NCBI GenBank assembly: GCA_902782225.1
Contig: CACZMF010000015.1
Span: 86,867 to 150,866 of the forward strand
DNA length: 64,000 bases
Source of the DNA: an uncultured Bacteroidia bacterium
GTDB lineage: Bacteria > Bacteroidota > Bacteroidia > Bacteroidales > UBA932
Direction of reading: 5' to 3'
The notes under the pieces were generated by a model, which worked only from the letters and a program-made list of their open reading frames with translations, was not told the DNA's origin and ran no database searches. The stretch's first letter is position 1. Each line of letters begins with the position of its first letter. This document shows, piece after piece, positions 8,754 through 17,130 of the stretch. Both the position numbers and the translations under genes were made by a program.

Positions 8754-9936
8754 AGCTGACCCTCCTTTTCTGCTTGATGTTGATAGGCACCACAAGGCTG
8801 ACTTTCAGCTTGGTGGGTCCCAGCCACGACACGGTGCCGGTCACGTAGGGGTTGCGGATCAGCTTGTCGTAGACGTCGGTGGGAAGATAGTTCCTGTAGT
8901 CGGCGTGGAGGAAACCAAGCCCGAGGCTCAGCTCCAGGTTGGCCCACTTCTCGCGGCCGAGAGTGGTGGTCCAGCCGCCGGTCACGCCTGCGGACCAGTA
9001 TTCACCCTGATAGTCCAAGGAGCTGCGCCACTGGAAGTCAAACTTGGAGGACATTCCATACACGCCCGCGAAGAAGCCGCGCAGCTTCTCGGCGCCCCTG
9101 GGATCCCAGGACTTGAACCAGTAGCGGGCCTCGACGCCGAGCTCCCACATCTGCAGGCAGTACATGTTGCTGGTCTCCCACCAGGGGAAGATGTCCTCGA
9201 CCACGAACGACAGACGATCCCACACCGGAACTTCGATTTCCACGTTGTAGGCGGTCAGGAGGTCGTAGATAAGGTTGGACTTCACGGCTGCGATGGTGAC
9301 AGGGTATTTCTCAAATTCCTCGGCATAGGAAACCAGGCCGGGAATGGTGATGGCGGGAAGGGGCTCGAAGGAAACCGCGAGCTCATCTTCGGGAAGGTCG
9401 AGCACGTAGCGGGACTCGTCGATGACGAAAGGCTCGCCCAGACCGGGAACGGGAATCAGGATGTCGTAGGGGAAGCTCAGGCGGAAAGCGGCATAGCGCA
9501 GGCGCACGAGCTCGCTGTTGTCCGAAGGCCACTCCTCGATTCCGGACTCGACGGTGATCTTGCCGGCCAGGGCGGGATATGCACTCTCGAGATAGGAGCG
9601 CATGGACTCGGCACGCCGGGCGGCGAGGATGGTGTTCTTCTTGCGGGAGCCGTCCGGCGAGGCAAAGGCCACGACCTTGACCTGCTCCACGAGATCGGCG
9701 CCATGAGCACGGACCGTGCTGTCAAGACGGGCGAGAGTGGTGGGGTTGTCGAGGTAGTCGGGGCTGAAAGTATAGACGTCGACGGGGAAGAAGATGCGGA
9801 AATCGTAGGCGAATTCACCAAGTGCCACACGGTCCTGAGCCCTGACGGACAGGCAGAACAAAAGCGCCACGACCAGAACCAGAGTGGGCCTGATTGCAAG
9901 CGCAAAATTGTGGAAAAGTTGAATTCTAGCCAACAT
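8746..9936 (-). CDS. DUF3575 outer-membrane protein with OmpA-like N-terminal part
   Basis: 396 residues; a hydrophobic signal (LALAIRPTLVLVVALLFCLSVRAQ, shown in part) is followed by a periplasmic part resembling OmpA-like folds (VVAFASPDGS, LAARRAESMRSYL) at about residues 85-120. The C-terminal half from about residue 210 has alternating beta-strand patterns ending VSLVVPINIKQKRRVSYE, matching DUF3575, a predicted outer-membrane beta-barrel common upstream of fimbrillin genes. It is first in the operon, about 40 bases after a good TAAATTTG promoter. It may serve as an outer-membrane platform for pilus export or anchoring; that role is not shown by the sequence. Confidence 0.75.
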   Translation of the reverse strand: MLARIQLFHNFALAIRPTLVLVVALLFCLSVRAQDRVALGEFAYDFRIFFPVDVYTFSPDYLDNPTTLARLDSTVRAHGADLVEQVKVVAFASPDGSRKKNTILAARRAESMRSYLESAYPALAGKITVESGIEEWPSDNSELVRLRYAAFRLSFPYDILIPVPGLGEPFVIDESRYVLDLPEDELAVSFEPLPAITIPGLVSYAEEFEKYPVTIAAVKSNLIYDLLTAYNVEIEVPVWDRLSFVVEDIFPWWETSNMYCLQMWELGVEARYWFKSWDPRGAEKLRGFFAGVYGMSSKFDFQWRSSLDYQGEYWSAGVTGGWTTTLGREKWANLELSLGLGFLHADYRNYLPTDVYDKLIRNPYVTGTVSWLGPTKLKVSLVVPINIKQKRRVSYE

Positions 9937-9976
9937 TATCTTATTAAATCTAATATCGCCCCCGCGAAAAAACGTG

Positions 9977-10008
9977 CAAATTTAAGTAAAAATTTTTTAC
10001 GATTCAAA
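9977..10008 (-). promoter_or_regulatory. Bacteroidota-type promoter of the fimbrial operon
   Basis: On the minus strand TTTG (10005-10008) is followed after 20 bases by TAAATTTG (9977-9984), an exact match to TTTG-N19-21-TAnnTTTG. The start codon of the DUF3575 gene is 40 bases downstream. Confidence 0.7.
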
Positions 10009-10046
10009 AATAATTCAAAAAAAGTGAAAATTTTTTTTAGAAATTA

Positions 10047-10078
10047 TTTGTGATTTATAAATTATTTCCTTACTTTTG
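10047..10078 (+). promoter_or_regulatory. Bacteroidota-type promoter of the regulator module
   Basis: TTTG (10047-10050), 20 bases, then TACTTTTG (10071-10078); the next gene starts at 10120. The two divergent promoters are 38 bases apart across an AT-only stretch with long A and T runs, a natural place for the AraC-type regulator encoded downstream to bind. Confidence 0.7.
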
Positions 10079-10119
10079 TGGTGAAAACAAAATTGATATA
10101 GTCTTTTTATCAACAGGTT

Positions 10120-11202
10120 ATGAACAAAAAGTCCATATTATTATTAATAATGGTATACTCCGCAGCCCTTTTCTCCTGCACCAAACTGGATGACGGGCCG
10201 GTGATGGAGCCGCAGTCCAGACAAAAGCGTATGGACTTTGATATCCTGGTGACAAGAGACGGAGAGGTCATCGAAAAGGGCAGGACCGGAGTGATGACGC
10301 GCTCTGACGTCGACGCCGACGACAAACTCGCCACGATGGACACCGACATTCCATTCGGATTGATAGGTATAGATTTCGAAAAAGGCCAGCTGGTCCTCGA
10401 CAATGCGAAGATCAATGGAGACGGTATCGGATACAGCACCGCCTTCGACGGCTTTATGTGGAACGGAATCAACAAACTATCTCTAAGCGCCTACTACCCT
10501 TATGTCAATGAAGTAGACTACGGCTCAGGATTCGAAAACTATGCCATACCGTATTCTGTCAAGGAGACGGAAGCCGGGCCGCTGGTGTCAAAGACCGTAG
10601 AGCGCGCTATAAATCAATTGAATATGATTCCCCTGGTGTTCCAGCATATCACTAATGATATAGGTTATAAGATATGCGACATAACGCCGGACAAGAATCT
10701 CCAGGGCCTTATCCACCTGAAGAAGATGACAGCCACCAATGTGGCCTCCGCCGGCGTGTTCGTCAACGACGTCGTCTCCGGCTCCGGCAACTGGCACAAG
10801 CAGGGCTACTACCGCAAGGTCGTGGTGTTCGAGGGCGACGCCGTGGTGGGTGTGGGCTCCGAAAATGAAAAGTTCGTCGGCTACGACAGCCTGGTGGACC
10901 GCCTGTCCCAAAGCCACAGGTATTATTCCATTCCCGACGACATCGAGATGGGCAAGCAATGTGTGGAAGTGGTGTTCGATGTGGACGGATTCCAGCTCAA
11001 TAATTTCTACTACAAGCCGCTCAAGGACCAGGTGCGCAAGTTCATGCTGTATGGACTGCTGCCCGACAATGTGTTCGTCTACGGCAAACAATACACGTTC
11101 CACATCGGTCTGGACCTGAGTTCCATCTACCGTGAGATCACCTTCGCCCCTGCAGTGGCCGACTGGGAGACGACGATCTACGAAAACAACGACGACTTTT
11201 GA
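10120..11202 (+). CDS. fimbrillin-like lipoprotein 8, leading the regulator operon
   Basis: 360 residues; MNKKSILLLIMVYSAALFSC gives a lipobox at Cys20. The fimbrillin pattern is recognisable but divergent: MTRSDVDAD near residues 59-67, LSLSAYYPYV, MIPLVFQHI in place of GVPTLFHHA, and ITFAPAVADW near the end. The C-terminus is acidic (IYENNDDF) instead of a hydrophobic donor strand, so it may cap the fibre or act as a sensor rather than polymerise. It points away from the main pilus operon and overlaps the AraC-type regulator, which suggests a linked role, perhaps signalling pilus state. That is inference. Confidence 0.75.
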   Translation: MNKKSILLLIMVYSAALFSCTKLDDGPVMEPQSRQKRMDFDILVTRDGEVIEKGRTGVMTRSDVDADDKLATMDTDIPFGLIGIDFEKGQLVLDNAKINGDGIGYSTAFDGFMWNGINKLSLSAYYPYVNEVDYGSGFENYAIPYSVKETEAGPLVSKTVERAINQLNMIPLVFQHITNDIGYKICDITPDKNLQGLIHLKKMTATNVASAGVFVNDVVSGSGNWHKQGYYRKVVVFEGDAVVGVGSENEKFVGYDSLVDRLSQSHRYYSIPDDIEMGKQCVEVVFDVDGFQLNNFYYKPLKDQVRKFMLYGLLPDNVFVYGKQYTFHIGLDLSSIYREITFAPAVADWETTIYENNDDF

Positions 11203-12557
11203 TACGCACCCTGATCATATTCGCACCGTTGTTCGTGTGTGTGTTCTGGATAATCGTCCACAGGATGATTGCACCCAGGACAGAATCGCATATACCATTT
11301 ATGATTCTGCTGCTGGTCACGTCCATAGCCGTGTTTGCCAACAGCATCTTAAGCGACTATTCCACATCGGCGGAATTGAAAAACTACGCCATCCTGATGA
11401 AGCAGGTCACGACCACGAGCATAGTGCCGCTGGCTATCATGTTCATACGCCGAATCAGGAAAATCGGCAGGCGTCAGCACCCGATGGAACTGCTGTGGAT
11501 TATAGCGCCGGTGATTCTCGGCACAGCTTCGATGTTGCTGTATATGCTGAGCGGAGAGGAAAGCATAAGCGAACTGATGAGGGAGGTGCACAACAGCGGC
11601 TACAATGGCGCCCACAAGTTTGAGCACACCCTTCCTTTCGTTTTTTACGTCTTTACCCATACTATATTCAGCATAGTTATCTTCGTGGAGATAATTTGGT
11701 TTGTCCTTTATTCCATCGTCCTCTTCCACAAGGAACATTTTAAGATCGGCAATTTCGTCAGGTTTTATATAAAAGGTGAAAGGATCAAGACGGTCGAGCT
11801 GCAGTATTTCTACATACTGACGCTCGCCATCATTTTCAGTATGCACTTCTTCAGCGCCCTGGACATTACGGCTGATTTCCTGGTGTGGAATATCGTTATC
11901 TCGTTCCTTATCTGCTTCAGCATGTTCGCCGTTGCCTACATTGCCCTTTTCGGCTCGAAAAAGACCCTCACAAGGAAGGAAATGAGCAATGGCTGGCGCT
12001 ACAACTTCAACGTCCACAACAAGCAGGAAATCGTGGAAGAAATGATGGCCGACCTGCTCGAAGACGCCGAAGAGGAGGCCCTGCTGCACATCCAGGCAAA
12101 GATAGGCGAGAATCTCCACGTCGAAGAGATCAAGGGAGAAGACGTGATCACGGAGCCGGCGCGCGCCGAGCACCTGTTCTCCACTGTGGCCAAATCTTGG
12201 GAGGAAGACGAACTGTTCAAGCGCTTCCAGCACCTCATGGTCGAAGAAAAGATATTCCTCCAGCCCAAGCTCACGCTCAACGACGTTGCCGACATGCTGG
12301 AGTCCAACACGACATACATCTCCAAGATGGTCAACAACGCCTACAACCTTGGCTTCCCCGAACTCGTGAACACCCTGCGCATCGACTATGCCGAGCAATA
12401 TATCCTCAACCACAAAGGAGCCAAACAGGACGAAATCGCGACCCGTTGCGGATTCCTCAGCGCTTCGTCGTTCAACACCATCTTCAAGCGCATCACGGGT
12501 GTGACGCCCAAGATCTGGGTAGCTTCGGCTGAGCTCCAGCATCAGACACGCAAATGA
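11199..12557 (+). CDS. seven-helix membrane protein with C-terminal AraC-type DNA-binding domain
   Basis: 452 residues. About seven hydrophobic helices occupy residues 1-255, then a cytoplasmic linker, then an AraC/XylS double helix-turn-helix at about 360-445 (LTLNDVADMLESNTTYISKM, EIATRCGFLSASSFNTIFKR, ITGVTPKIW). The start is a TTG in the tetranucleotide TTGA shared with the upstream stop; the next ATG would remove the first helix. It probably senses an envelope or membrane signal and controls the divergent fimbrial promoter directly. Membrane-tethered AraC regulators occur in Bacteroidota; the target is inferred from position. It overlaps the receiver gene by ATGA. Confidence 0.8.
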   Translation: MIRTLIIFAPLFVCVFWIIVHRMIAPRTESHIPFMILLLVTSIAVFANSILSDYSTSAELKNYAILMKQVTTTSIVPLAIMFIRRIRKIGRRQHPMELLWIIAPVILGTASMLLYMLSGEESISELMREVHNSGYNGAHKFEHTLPFVFYVFTHTIFSIVIFVEIIWFVLYSIVLFHKEHFKIGNFVRFYIKGERIKTVELQYFYILTLAIIFSMHFFSALDITADFLVWNIVISFLICFSMFAVAYIALFGSKKTLTRKEMSNGWRYNFNVHNKQEIVEEMMADLLEDAEEEALLHIQAKIGENLHVEEIKGEDVITEPARAEHLFSTVAKSWEEDELFKRFQHLMVEEKIFLQPKLTLNDVADMLESNTTYISKMVNNAYNLGFPELVNTLRIDYAEQYILNHKGAKQDEIATRCGFLSASSFNTIFKRITGVTPKIWVASAELQHQTRK

Positions 12558-12934
12558 CAGACTATTCCAGCTACAATATCCTCATCGTCGACGACGTCCC
12601 CCTCAATCTTATGATTGTCAGCAAGATGCTCGGAAAATACAATTTCCGGGTGCGCACGGCGGACGGCGGGCAGAAAGCGCTGGACGAGGTGGAAGCGGAG
12701 AGGCCGAGCATTATCCTGCTCGACATTATGATGCCGGATGTGGACGGTTTCGAAGTACTGCGGCGCCTTGGTGCCAACCCGGAGACCAGACTGATCCCGG
12801 TAATCGTGCTTTCCGCGCTGAACGCAAACGAGGATATAGTGCGCGCCTACAATCTCGGCGCCAAAGATTTCATCACCAAGCCCATCCTGATGGAGAAGCT
12901 GATCAACAGCGTGTCCGTCAATCTGAATCTTTAA
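12554..12934 (+). CDS. stand-alone response-regulator receiver (CheY-like)
   Basis: 126 residues, a single receiver domain with no output domain. The expected residues are present: acidic pair Asp13-Asp14 (LIVDDVP), phosphoacceptor Asp57 (LLDIMMPDVDGFE), Ser87 (VLSAL) and Lys109 (DFITKP). No histidine kinase is encoded nearby, so its phosphodonor must be elsewhere. The four-base overlap with the membrane AraC gene suggests that it modulates that regulator or relays a signal to it. It ends next to the convergent U32 gene. Confidence 0.85.
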   Translation: MTDYSSYNILIVDDVPLNLMIVSKMLGKYNFRVRTADGGQKALDEVEAERPSIILLDIMMPDVDGFEVLRRLGANPETRLIPVIVLSALNANEDIVRAYNLGAKDFITKPILMEKLINSVSVNLNL

Positions 12935-12935
12935 A

Positions 12936-14669
12936 TCAAAGGGGACGGAGTACCGTCATCTCGCAGCGCCCGCAGTCGAATCCTAGCGGGAGGCGGCGGC
13001 CGTTGTTGACGAGGAACAGCGGGCCCGTCGGGGCCGCTCCCTGCCAGCGGGGGCAAAGGCCGAGCTCATACTTGATACAGTAGCGCGTGCGCATCAGTTC
13101 CGACTCACTCGCGGGCTGCGGCCGTATCTGCGAAGCGTCAGGCACCCGGCGGGCGGGGCGCTCAGCTGCAAGCGGCATCTCATCCAGGCGCGCGGCTATT
13201 TCCCGGCGCATCGAATTGATTGCGGCAGCCCCGAGGTGCGGCAGGTCGCCATCTGCCGAGACACCGGCAACGGTAAAAATGTAGATGCCGCTGCGCTTGG
13301 AAAGCTGCTCTCGCAGCATCGCCTCGGCGCGCTCGCGGTTCTGCGCGCTCTGCTCGCCGAACGGGAAACGGGCGCTGAGCCTGCGTCCGTCTTCGGAGAG
13401 AGCATCCACCACGATTTCCTCTCCTATATTAATATAAAGAGCCACAGCGAGTTCGCGCTTCGGGGCATTCGCCTCCAGCTCCCGCTCGAAAGCGGCGTTG
13501 ATGTTGCGATAGATACGCGCTCCCGGCTTCAGGCCGTCCACTTTCTTGCAGATAATGTCCAGGCCCTCGCAGCGGTCGGCGCGAAAGCCGCGGATCGCGC
13601 TGCCGACCGTGAACGCGAAGCCGTCGCCGTTGGCGAGCCTGAGCCCCGGCTTGGAAGCACGGACAGACACCCGCAGGGAGCCGTCGCCCGCCGGACGCAC
13701 GGCCGCAACTTCCCCTATCCACTCCCCCATTGCCTTCGGGGCGTCCATCGAAGACCACTTCCCCTTTTCGGCATCCAGCCACCACTGCGTGTAGCCGCGG
13801 TTGAAAGTCTTGTCGGAATCGGGCACGAAGCCGCCCGTGACCTTGCCGAAGGATGCCCTGCGGTAGCGCCCGGGCTCGCGCGCCACCAGCTCGTCCAGCG
13901 CCAGGCTGTACTCCCGCACCACATTTTTCACGTAGGAAGCATTCTTGAGGCGTCCTTCTATTTTAAATGAACACACGCCCGCGCGCGCGAGGTCGCCAAG
14001 CCGGTGGAGCAGCTTGAAATCGCGCAGCGACAGCAGCGCCTTGTCTTTTGCAAGCACCCTCCCGCCGGCATCCACGAGGTCGTAGAGCGAGCGGCAGGCC
14101 TGGATGCAGTCGCCACGGTCGGCGCTGCGCCCGTCCAGGTACTCCGAAAGCCGGCAGTCGCCGCTGTAGCACACGCAAAGCGCCCCGTGCACGAAGAATT
14201 CCACCTCGCAGCTCACGGCGGCGCAGATTTCGCGCACCTGCTGCAGGCTGAGCCCGCGCTCCAGGATGATGCGGGCGCAGCCCAGCTCTTCAAAATGCCG
14301 GGCCCGCTCCACGTCGCGTATGGCGCACTGCGTCGATGCGTGCATCGGGCGCACGATATCGGAAAACGTCAGCAGGCGCTCCTCCCTGAAAATGAACGCG
14401 TCCACACCGGCCTCCTGCGCGCCGAGCATCAGGGAATGCACCTCATCCCACTCGTCGTCGTAGACTACGGTGTTGACAGTCAAAAAAATACGCGCACCGA
14501 AACGGTGGGCGTAGGCGCAAAGCTCACTGATGTCCTCCAGGCTGTTGCCTGCGGCCTTGCGGTTGCCAAACGAAGGGCCGGCAATGTAAACGGCGTCGGC
14601 ACCGCAGTCTATTGCCGCGATGCCGACAGCCTTGTCTTTGGCCGGAGCCAGAAGCTCGAGGGCCTGCAT
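12936..14669 (-). CDS. U32 family peptidase-like protein (TrhP/RlhA relative)
   Basis: 577 residues. The N-terminal ELLAPAKDKAVGIAAIDCGADAVYIAG and the family signature EFFVHGALCVCYSGDCRLS with its clustered cysteines identify peptidase family U32. Proteins with this layout in E. coli (RlhA, TrhP) hydroxylate RNA bases and are not proven proteases, so an RNA-modification role is more likely than proteolysis. A four-Cys set near the C-terminus (CIKYELGLC, CGRC) could bind a metal or Fe-S cluster. It starts two bases after the TPR gene and is likely cotranscribed with it. Confidence 0.8.
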   Translation of the reverse strand: MQALELLAPAKDKAVGIAAIDCGADAVYIAGPSFGNRKAAGNSLEDISELCAYAHRFGARIFLTVNTVVYDDEWDEVHSLMLGAQEAGVDAFIFREERLLTFSDIVRPMHASTQCAIRDVERARHFEELGCARIILERGLSLQQVREICAAVSCEVEFFVHGALCVCYSGDCRLSEYLDGRSADRGDCIQACRSLYDLVDAGGRVLAKDKALLSLRDFKLLHRLGDLARAGVCSFKIEGRLKNASYVKNVVREYSLALDELVAREPGRYRRASFGKVTGGFVPDSDKTFNRGYTQWWLDAEKGKWSSMDAPKAMGEWIGEVAAVRPAGDGSLRVSVRASKPGLRLANGDGFAFTVGSAIRGFRADRCEGLDIICKKVDGLKPGARIYRNINAAFERELEANAPKRELAVALYINIGEEIVVDALSEDGRRLSARFPFGEQSAQNRERAEAMLREQLSKRSGIYIFTVAGVSADGDLPHLGAAAINSMRREIAARLDEMPLAAERPARRVPDASQIRPQPASESELMRTRYCIKYELGLCPRWQGAAPTGPLFLVNNGRRLPLGFDCGRCEMTVLRPL

Positions 14670-14671
14670 TA

Positions 14672-15601
14672 CTAGAGACTCTTCAGGGCCTTCTGTGCGT
14701 CTGCGCCGTATTTGGGATCGGTCACAGCCTTGGAGAAGAATTCCTTGGCCTTGGCGTTGTTCTTGGCCTGCTGGTAGAGGGCGCCCACGGTGTAGGCCAC
14801 CTGGCCGGCGTTCTTGGCGTCGGGAGCGGCCTCAAGATACTGCTCGAAGTACTTGATGGCGTCGGCGTTCTTGCCGGCAAGCTGGGAAGCCTGTCCGGCC
14901 ACCTGGAGGGCCTGGGGATTGGCAGCAAACTCATTGCTGGCCACGGCCTCCTGCACGGCGTCGGAATATTTCTTGGCCTTCAGGGAAGCCACGGAGCGCT
15001 TCAGGTAGAGCTTGCCGAGCTGGGAGTTGGCGTTCTTCTCCTGGCCATTGGCGGCTGCGGTCTTGTAGGCCTCGACGGCCTCGTCGCCACGGCCGGCAGC
15101 CTCAAGGGCCATGCCCAGACGGAGAGCGGCCACGCCGTTGGCCGGCACGAGCTCGAGGGCCTTGGAATAGACCTCGACCGCACCTGCATAATCCTTGTCA
15201 TTCAGGAGAGCGCCACCCTTCTGCATATATATCTGGGGAATAAGGTCTTCGGCTTTCTTGGCAAGATCCTCGTCGCCATATTCCCTGGCCACTGCGATAG
15301 TCTCCTGGAACATTGCGATTGCCTCGTCGTAGCGCTTTTCCTTAAGCTCTTCCTTGGCCATTGCATTCATGGTCTTGGGGATGATATCCTTGCAAGTTGC
15401 GACGAGTTCGAGTCCTTCGTCTCCGCAAGCCTCGGCCATCTTGAGGGCCTCTTTGAAGCCTGCAAGAGCAGTGGCGTACTCGCCTGCCGAGAGGGAATCG
15501 TTTGCCAGCTTGGCGGTCTCGGTGGCTTCGGCCATACTTTGTGCCGACATCACTGCGGCGGCAGCAAACAGAGCTGCGAGAGTAACAATAATCTTTTTCA
15601 T
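14672..15601 (-). CDS. secreted tetratricopeptide-repeat protein
   Basis: 309 residues with signal peptide MKKIIVTLAALFAAAAVMSAQS. After it come several 34-residue TPR units rich in Ala, Leu, Tyr and Glu (ALAGFKEALKMAEACGDEG, AGAVEVYSKALELVP, ADAIKYFEQYLEAAPDAKNA). TPR arrays are protein-binding scaffolds; the location is periplasmic or surface-associated. No lipobox and no catalytic domain are seen, and the partner is unknown. A TAACTTTG box lies about 38 bases upstream. Confidence 0.8.
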   Translation of the reverse strand: MKKIIVTLAALFAAAAVMSAQSMAEATETAKLANDSLSAGEYATALAGFKEALKMAEACGDEGLELVATCKDIIPKTMNAMAKEELKEKRYDEAIAMFQETIAVAREYGDEDLAKKAEDLIPQIYMQKGGALLNDKDYAGAVEVYSKALELVPANGVAALRLGMALEAAGRGDEAVEAYKTAAANGQEKNANSQLGKLYLKRSVASLKAKKYSDAVQEAVASNEFAANPQALQVAGQASQLAGKNADAIKYFEQYLEAAPDAKNAGQVAYTVGALYQQAKNNAKAKEFFSKAVTDPKYGADAQKALKSL

Positions 15602-15638
15602 CTTATCCTGTTTTTGGTTTATTCTGACGAACGAATTG

Positions 15639-15646
15639 CAAAGTTA
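15639..15646 (-). promoter_or_regulatory. -7 box of the TPR gene
   Basis: TAACTTTG on the minus strand, 38 bases before the TPR start; no clear TTTG at the right upstream spacing. Confidence 0.45.
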
Positions 15647-15680
15647 ACATTTTTTATTACATTTTGCGTGCCAAAATTGC

Positions 15681-15688
15681 TATCTTTG
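15681..15688 (+). promoter_or_regulatory. -7 box of aspA
   Basis: TATCTTTG, with the aspA ATG 24 bases downstream; the -33 element is not conserved. Confidence 0.5.
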
Positions 15689-15711
15689 CCTCGCAACACT
15701 AAACAACTATC

Positions 15712-17124
15712 ATGTCTGAAATGAAATACAGGGTCGAAAGCGACCTGATCGGCGAACTCAAAGTTCCCGCCGACGCCTACTACGGAGTCCAGACCCAGAG
15801 GGCTCTCGAGAACTACAGGATTTCCACCACCCGGATGTGCCACTACCCCGAGTACATCATCGCCATCGCATACGTGAAGATGGCTGCGGCAAGCGCCAAC
15901 GCCGAACTCGGCGTGCTCGACAAGGGCATTGCAGACGCAATCATCGCCGCCTGCCGGGAAATCGTGGACGGAAAGTTCCACGACCAGTTCCCCGTGGATA
16001 TGATGCAGGGCGGAGCCGGCACTTCCGTGAACATGAACGCCAATGAGGTCATCGCCAACCGCGCCCTCGAGCTGATGGGCCACAAGAAGGGCGAATACCA
16101 GTTCTGCTCCCCCAACGACCACGTCAACTGCGCCCAGTCCACCAACGACGCCTACCCCACCGCTTTCCGCTACACCTTCGTGCGCATGAACCGCCACCTC
16201 GTGGCCAGCCTCAAGGACCTGATTGCCAGCCTGCGCGCCAAGGGCGAGGAGTTCAAGGACATCATCAAGATGGGCCGCACCCAGCTGCAGGACGCCGTGC
16301 CTATGACCTCCGGCCAGGAATTCAACGCCTTTGCCAACAACCTGGAGGAAGAAATTGCCAACCTGGAGCGTAACGTGGTGCTGCTCAAGGAAATAAATAT
16401 GGGAGGCACCGCCATCGGCACCGGCCTCAACGCCGTGCCCGGCTTTGCCGAACTCTGCACCAGGCGCCTTTCCGAGTTCAGCGGCGACCAGTTCATCAAG
16501 GCCCCCGACCTCGTGGAGGCGACCCCCGACACCGGCGCCTACGTGTCCTATTCCGCCGCCCTCAAGCGCCTCGCCATCAAGCTTTCGAAGATCTGCAACG
16601 ACCTGCGCCTCATGGCTTCCGGCCCCCGCTGCGGCCTCCACGAAATCAACCTGCCGCCTATGGCTCCCGGCTCCTCCATCATGCCCGGCAAGGTCAACCC
16701 CGTGATACCCGAAGTGACCAACCAGGTATGTTTCAAGGTGATAGGCAACGACACCACCGTGGCGTTCGCCGCCGAGGCGGGCCAGCTCCAGCTCAACGTG
16801 ATGGAGCCCGTGATCGCCCAGTCCATCCTGGAAAGCGTGACCTGGCTGCGCAATGCCATCGATACCCTGCGCACCCGCTGCATCGAAGGCATCACCGTCA
16901 ACGCCGACCACTGCTACGAGATGGTCAGAAACTCCATCGGCATCGTGACCGCCCTCAATCCTTATATAGGATACAAGGCCTCAACGAAGGTTGCCAAGGA
17001 AGCCCTTGAGACCGGCCGCAGCGTCTATGACCTCGTGCTGGAGCACGGCTACATGACCAAGGAGAAGCTCGACGAGGCCCTCGATCCCAAGGCGATGACG
17101 GCTTCGCACGAACTGCTGAAGTAA
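15712..17124 (+). CDS. aspA: aspartate ammonia-lyase
   Basis: 470 residues, full length for aspartase; catalyses L-aspartate to fumarate plus ammonia in the cytoplasm as a homotetramer. The superfamily signature GSSIMPGKVNP is at about residues 320-330, with the catalytic serine in the SSIMPGK loop. GRTQLQDAVPMTSGQEF and DTGAYVSYSAALKRLA are typical of aspartase rather than class II fumarase. In anaerobic Bacteroidota it feeds aspartate into the fumarate/succinate route. The next gene starts six bases later. Confidence 0.93.
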   Translation: MSEMKYRVESDLIGELKVPADAYYGVQTQRALENYRISTTRMCHYPEYIIAIAYVKMAAASANAELGVLDKGIADAIIAACREIVDGKFHDQFPVDMMQGGAGTSVNMNANEVIANRALELMGHKKGEYQFCSPNDHVNCAQSTNDAYPTAFRYTFVRMNRHLVASLKDLIASLRAKGEEFKDIIKMGRTQLQDAVPMTSGQEFNAFANNLEEEIANLERNVVLLKEINMGGTAIGTGLNAVPGFAELCTRRLSEFSGDQFIKAPDLVEATPDTGAYVSYSAALKRLAIKLSKICNDLRLMASGPRCGLHEINLPPMAPGSSIMPGKVNPVIPEVTNQVCFKVIGNDTTVAFAAEAGQLQLNVMEPVIAQSILESVTWLRNAIDTLRTRCIEGITVNADHCYEMVRNSIGIVTALNPYIGYKASTKVAKEALETGRSVYDLVLEHGYMTKEKLDEALDPKAMTASHELLK

Positions 17125-17130
17125 ACTGAA

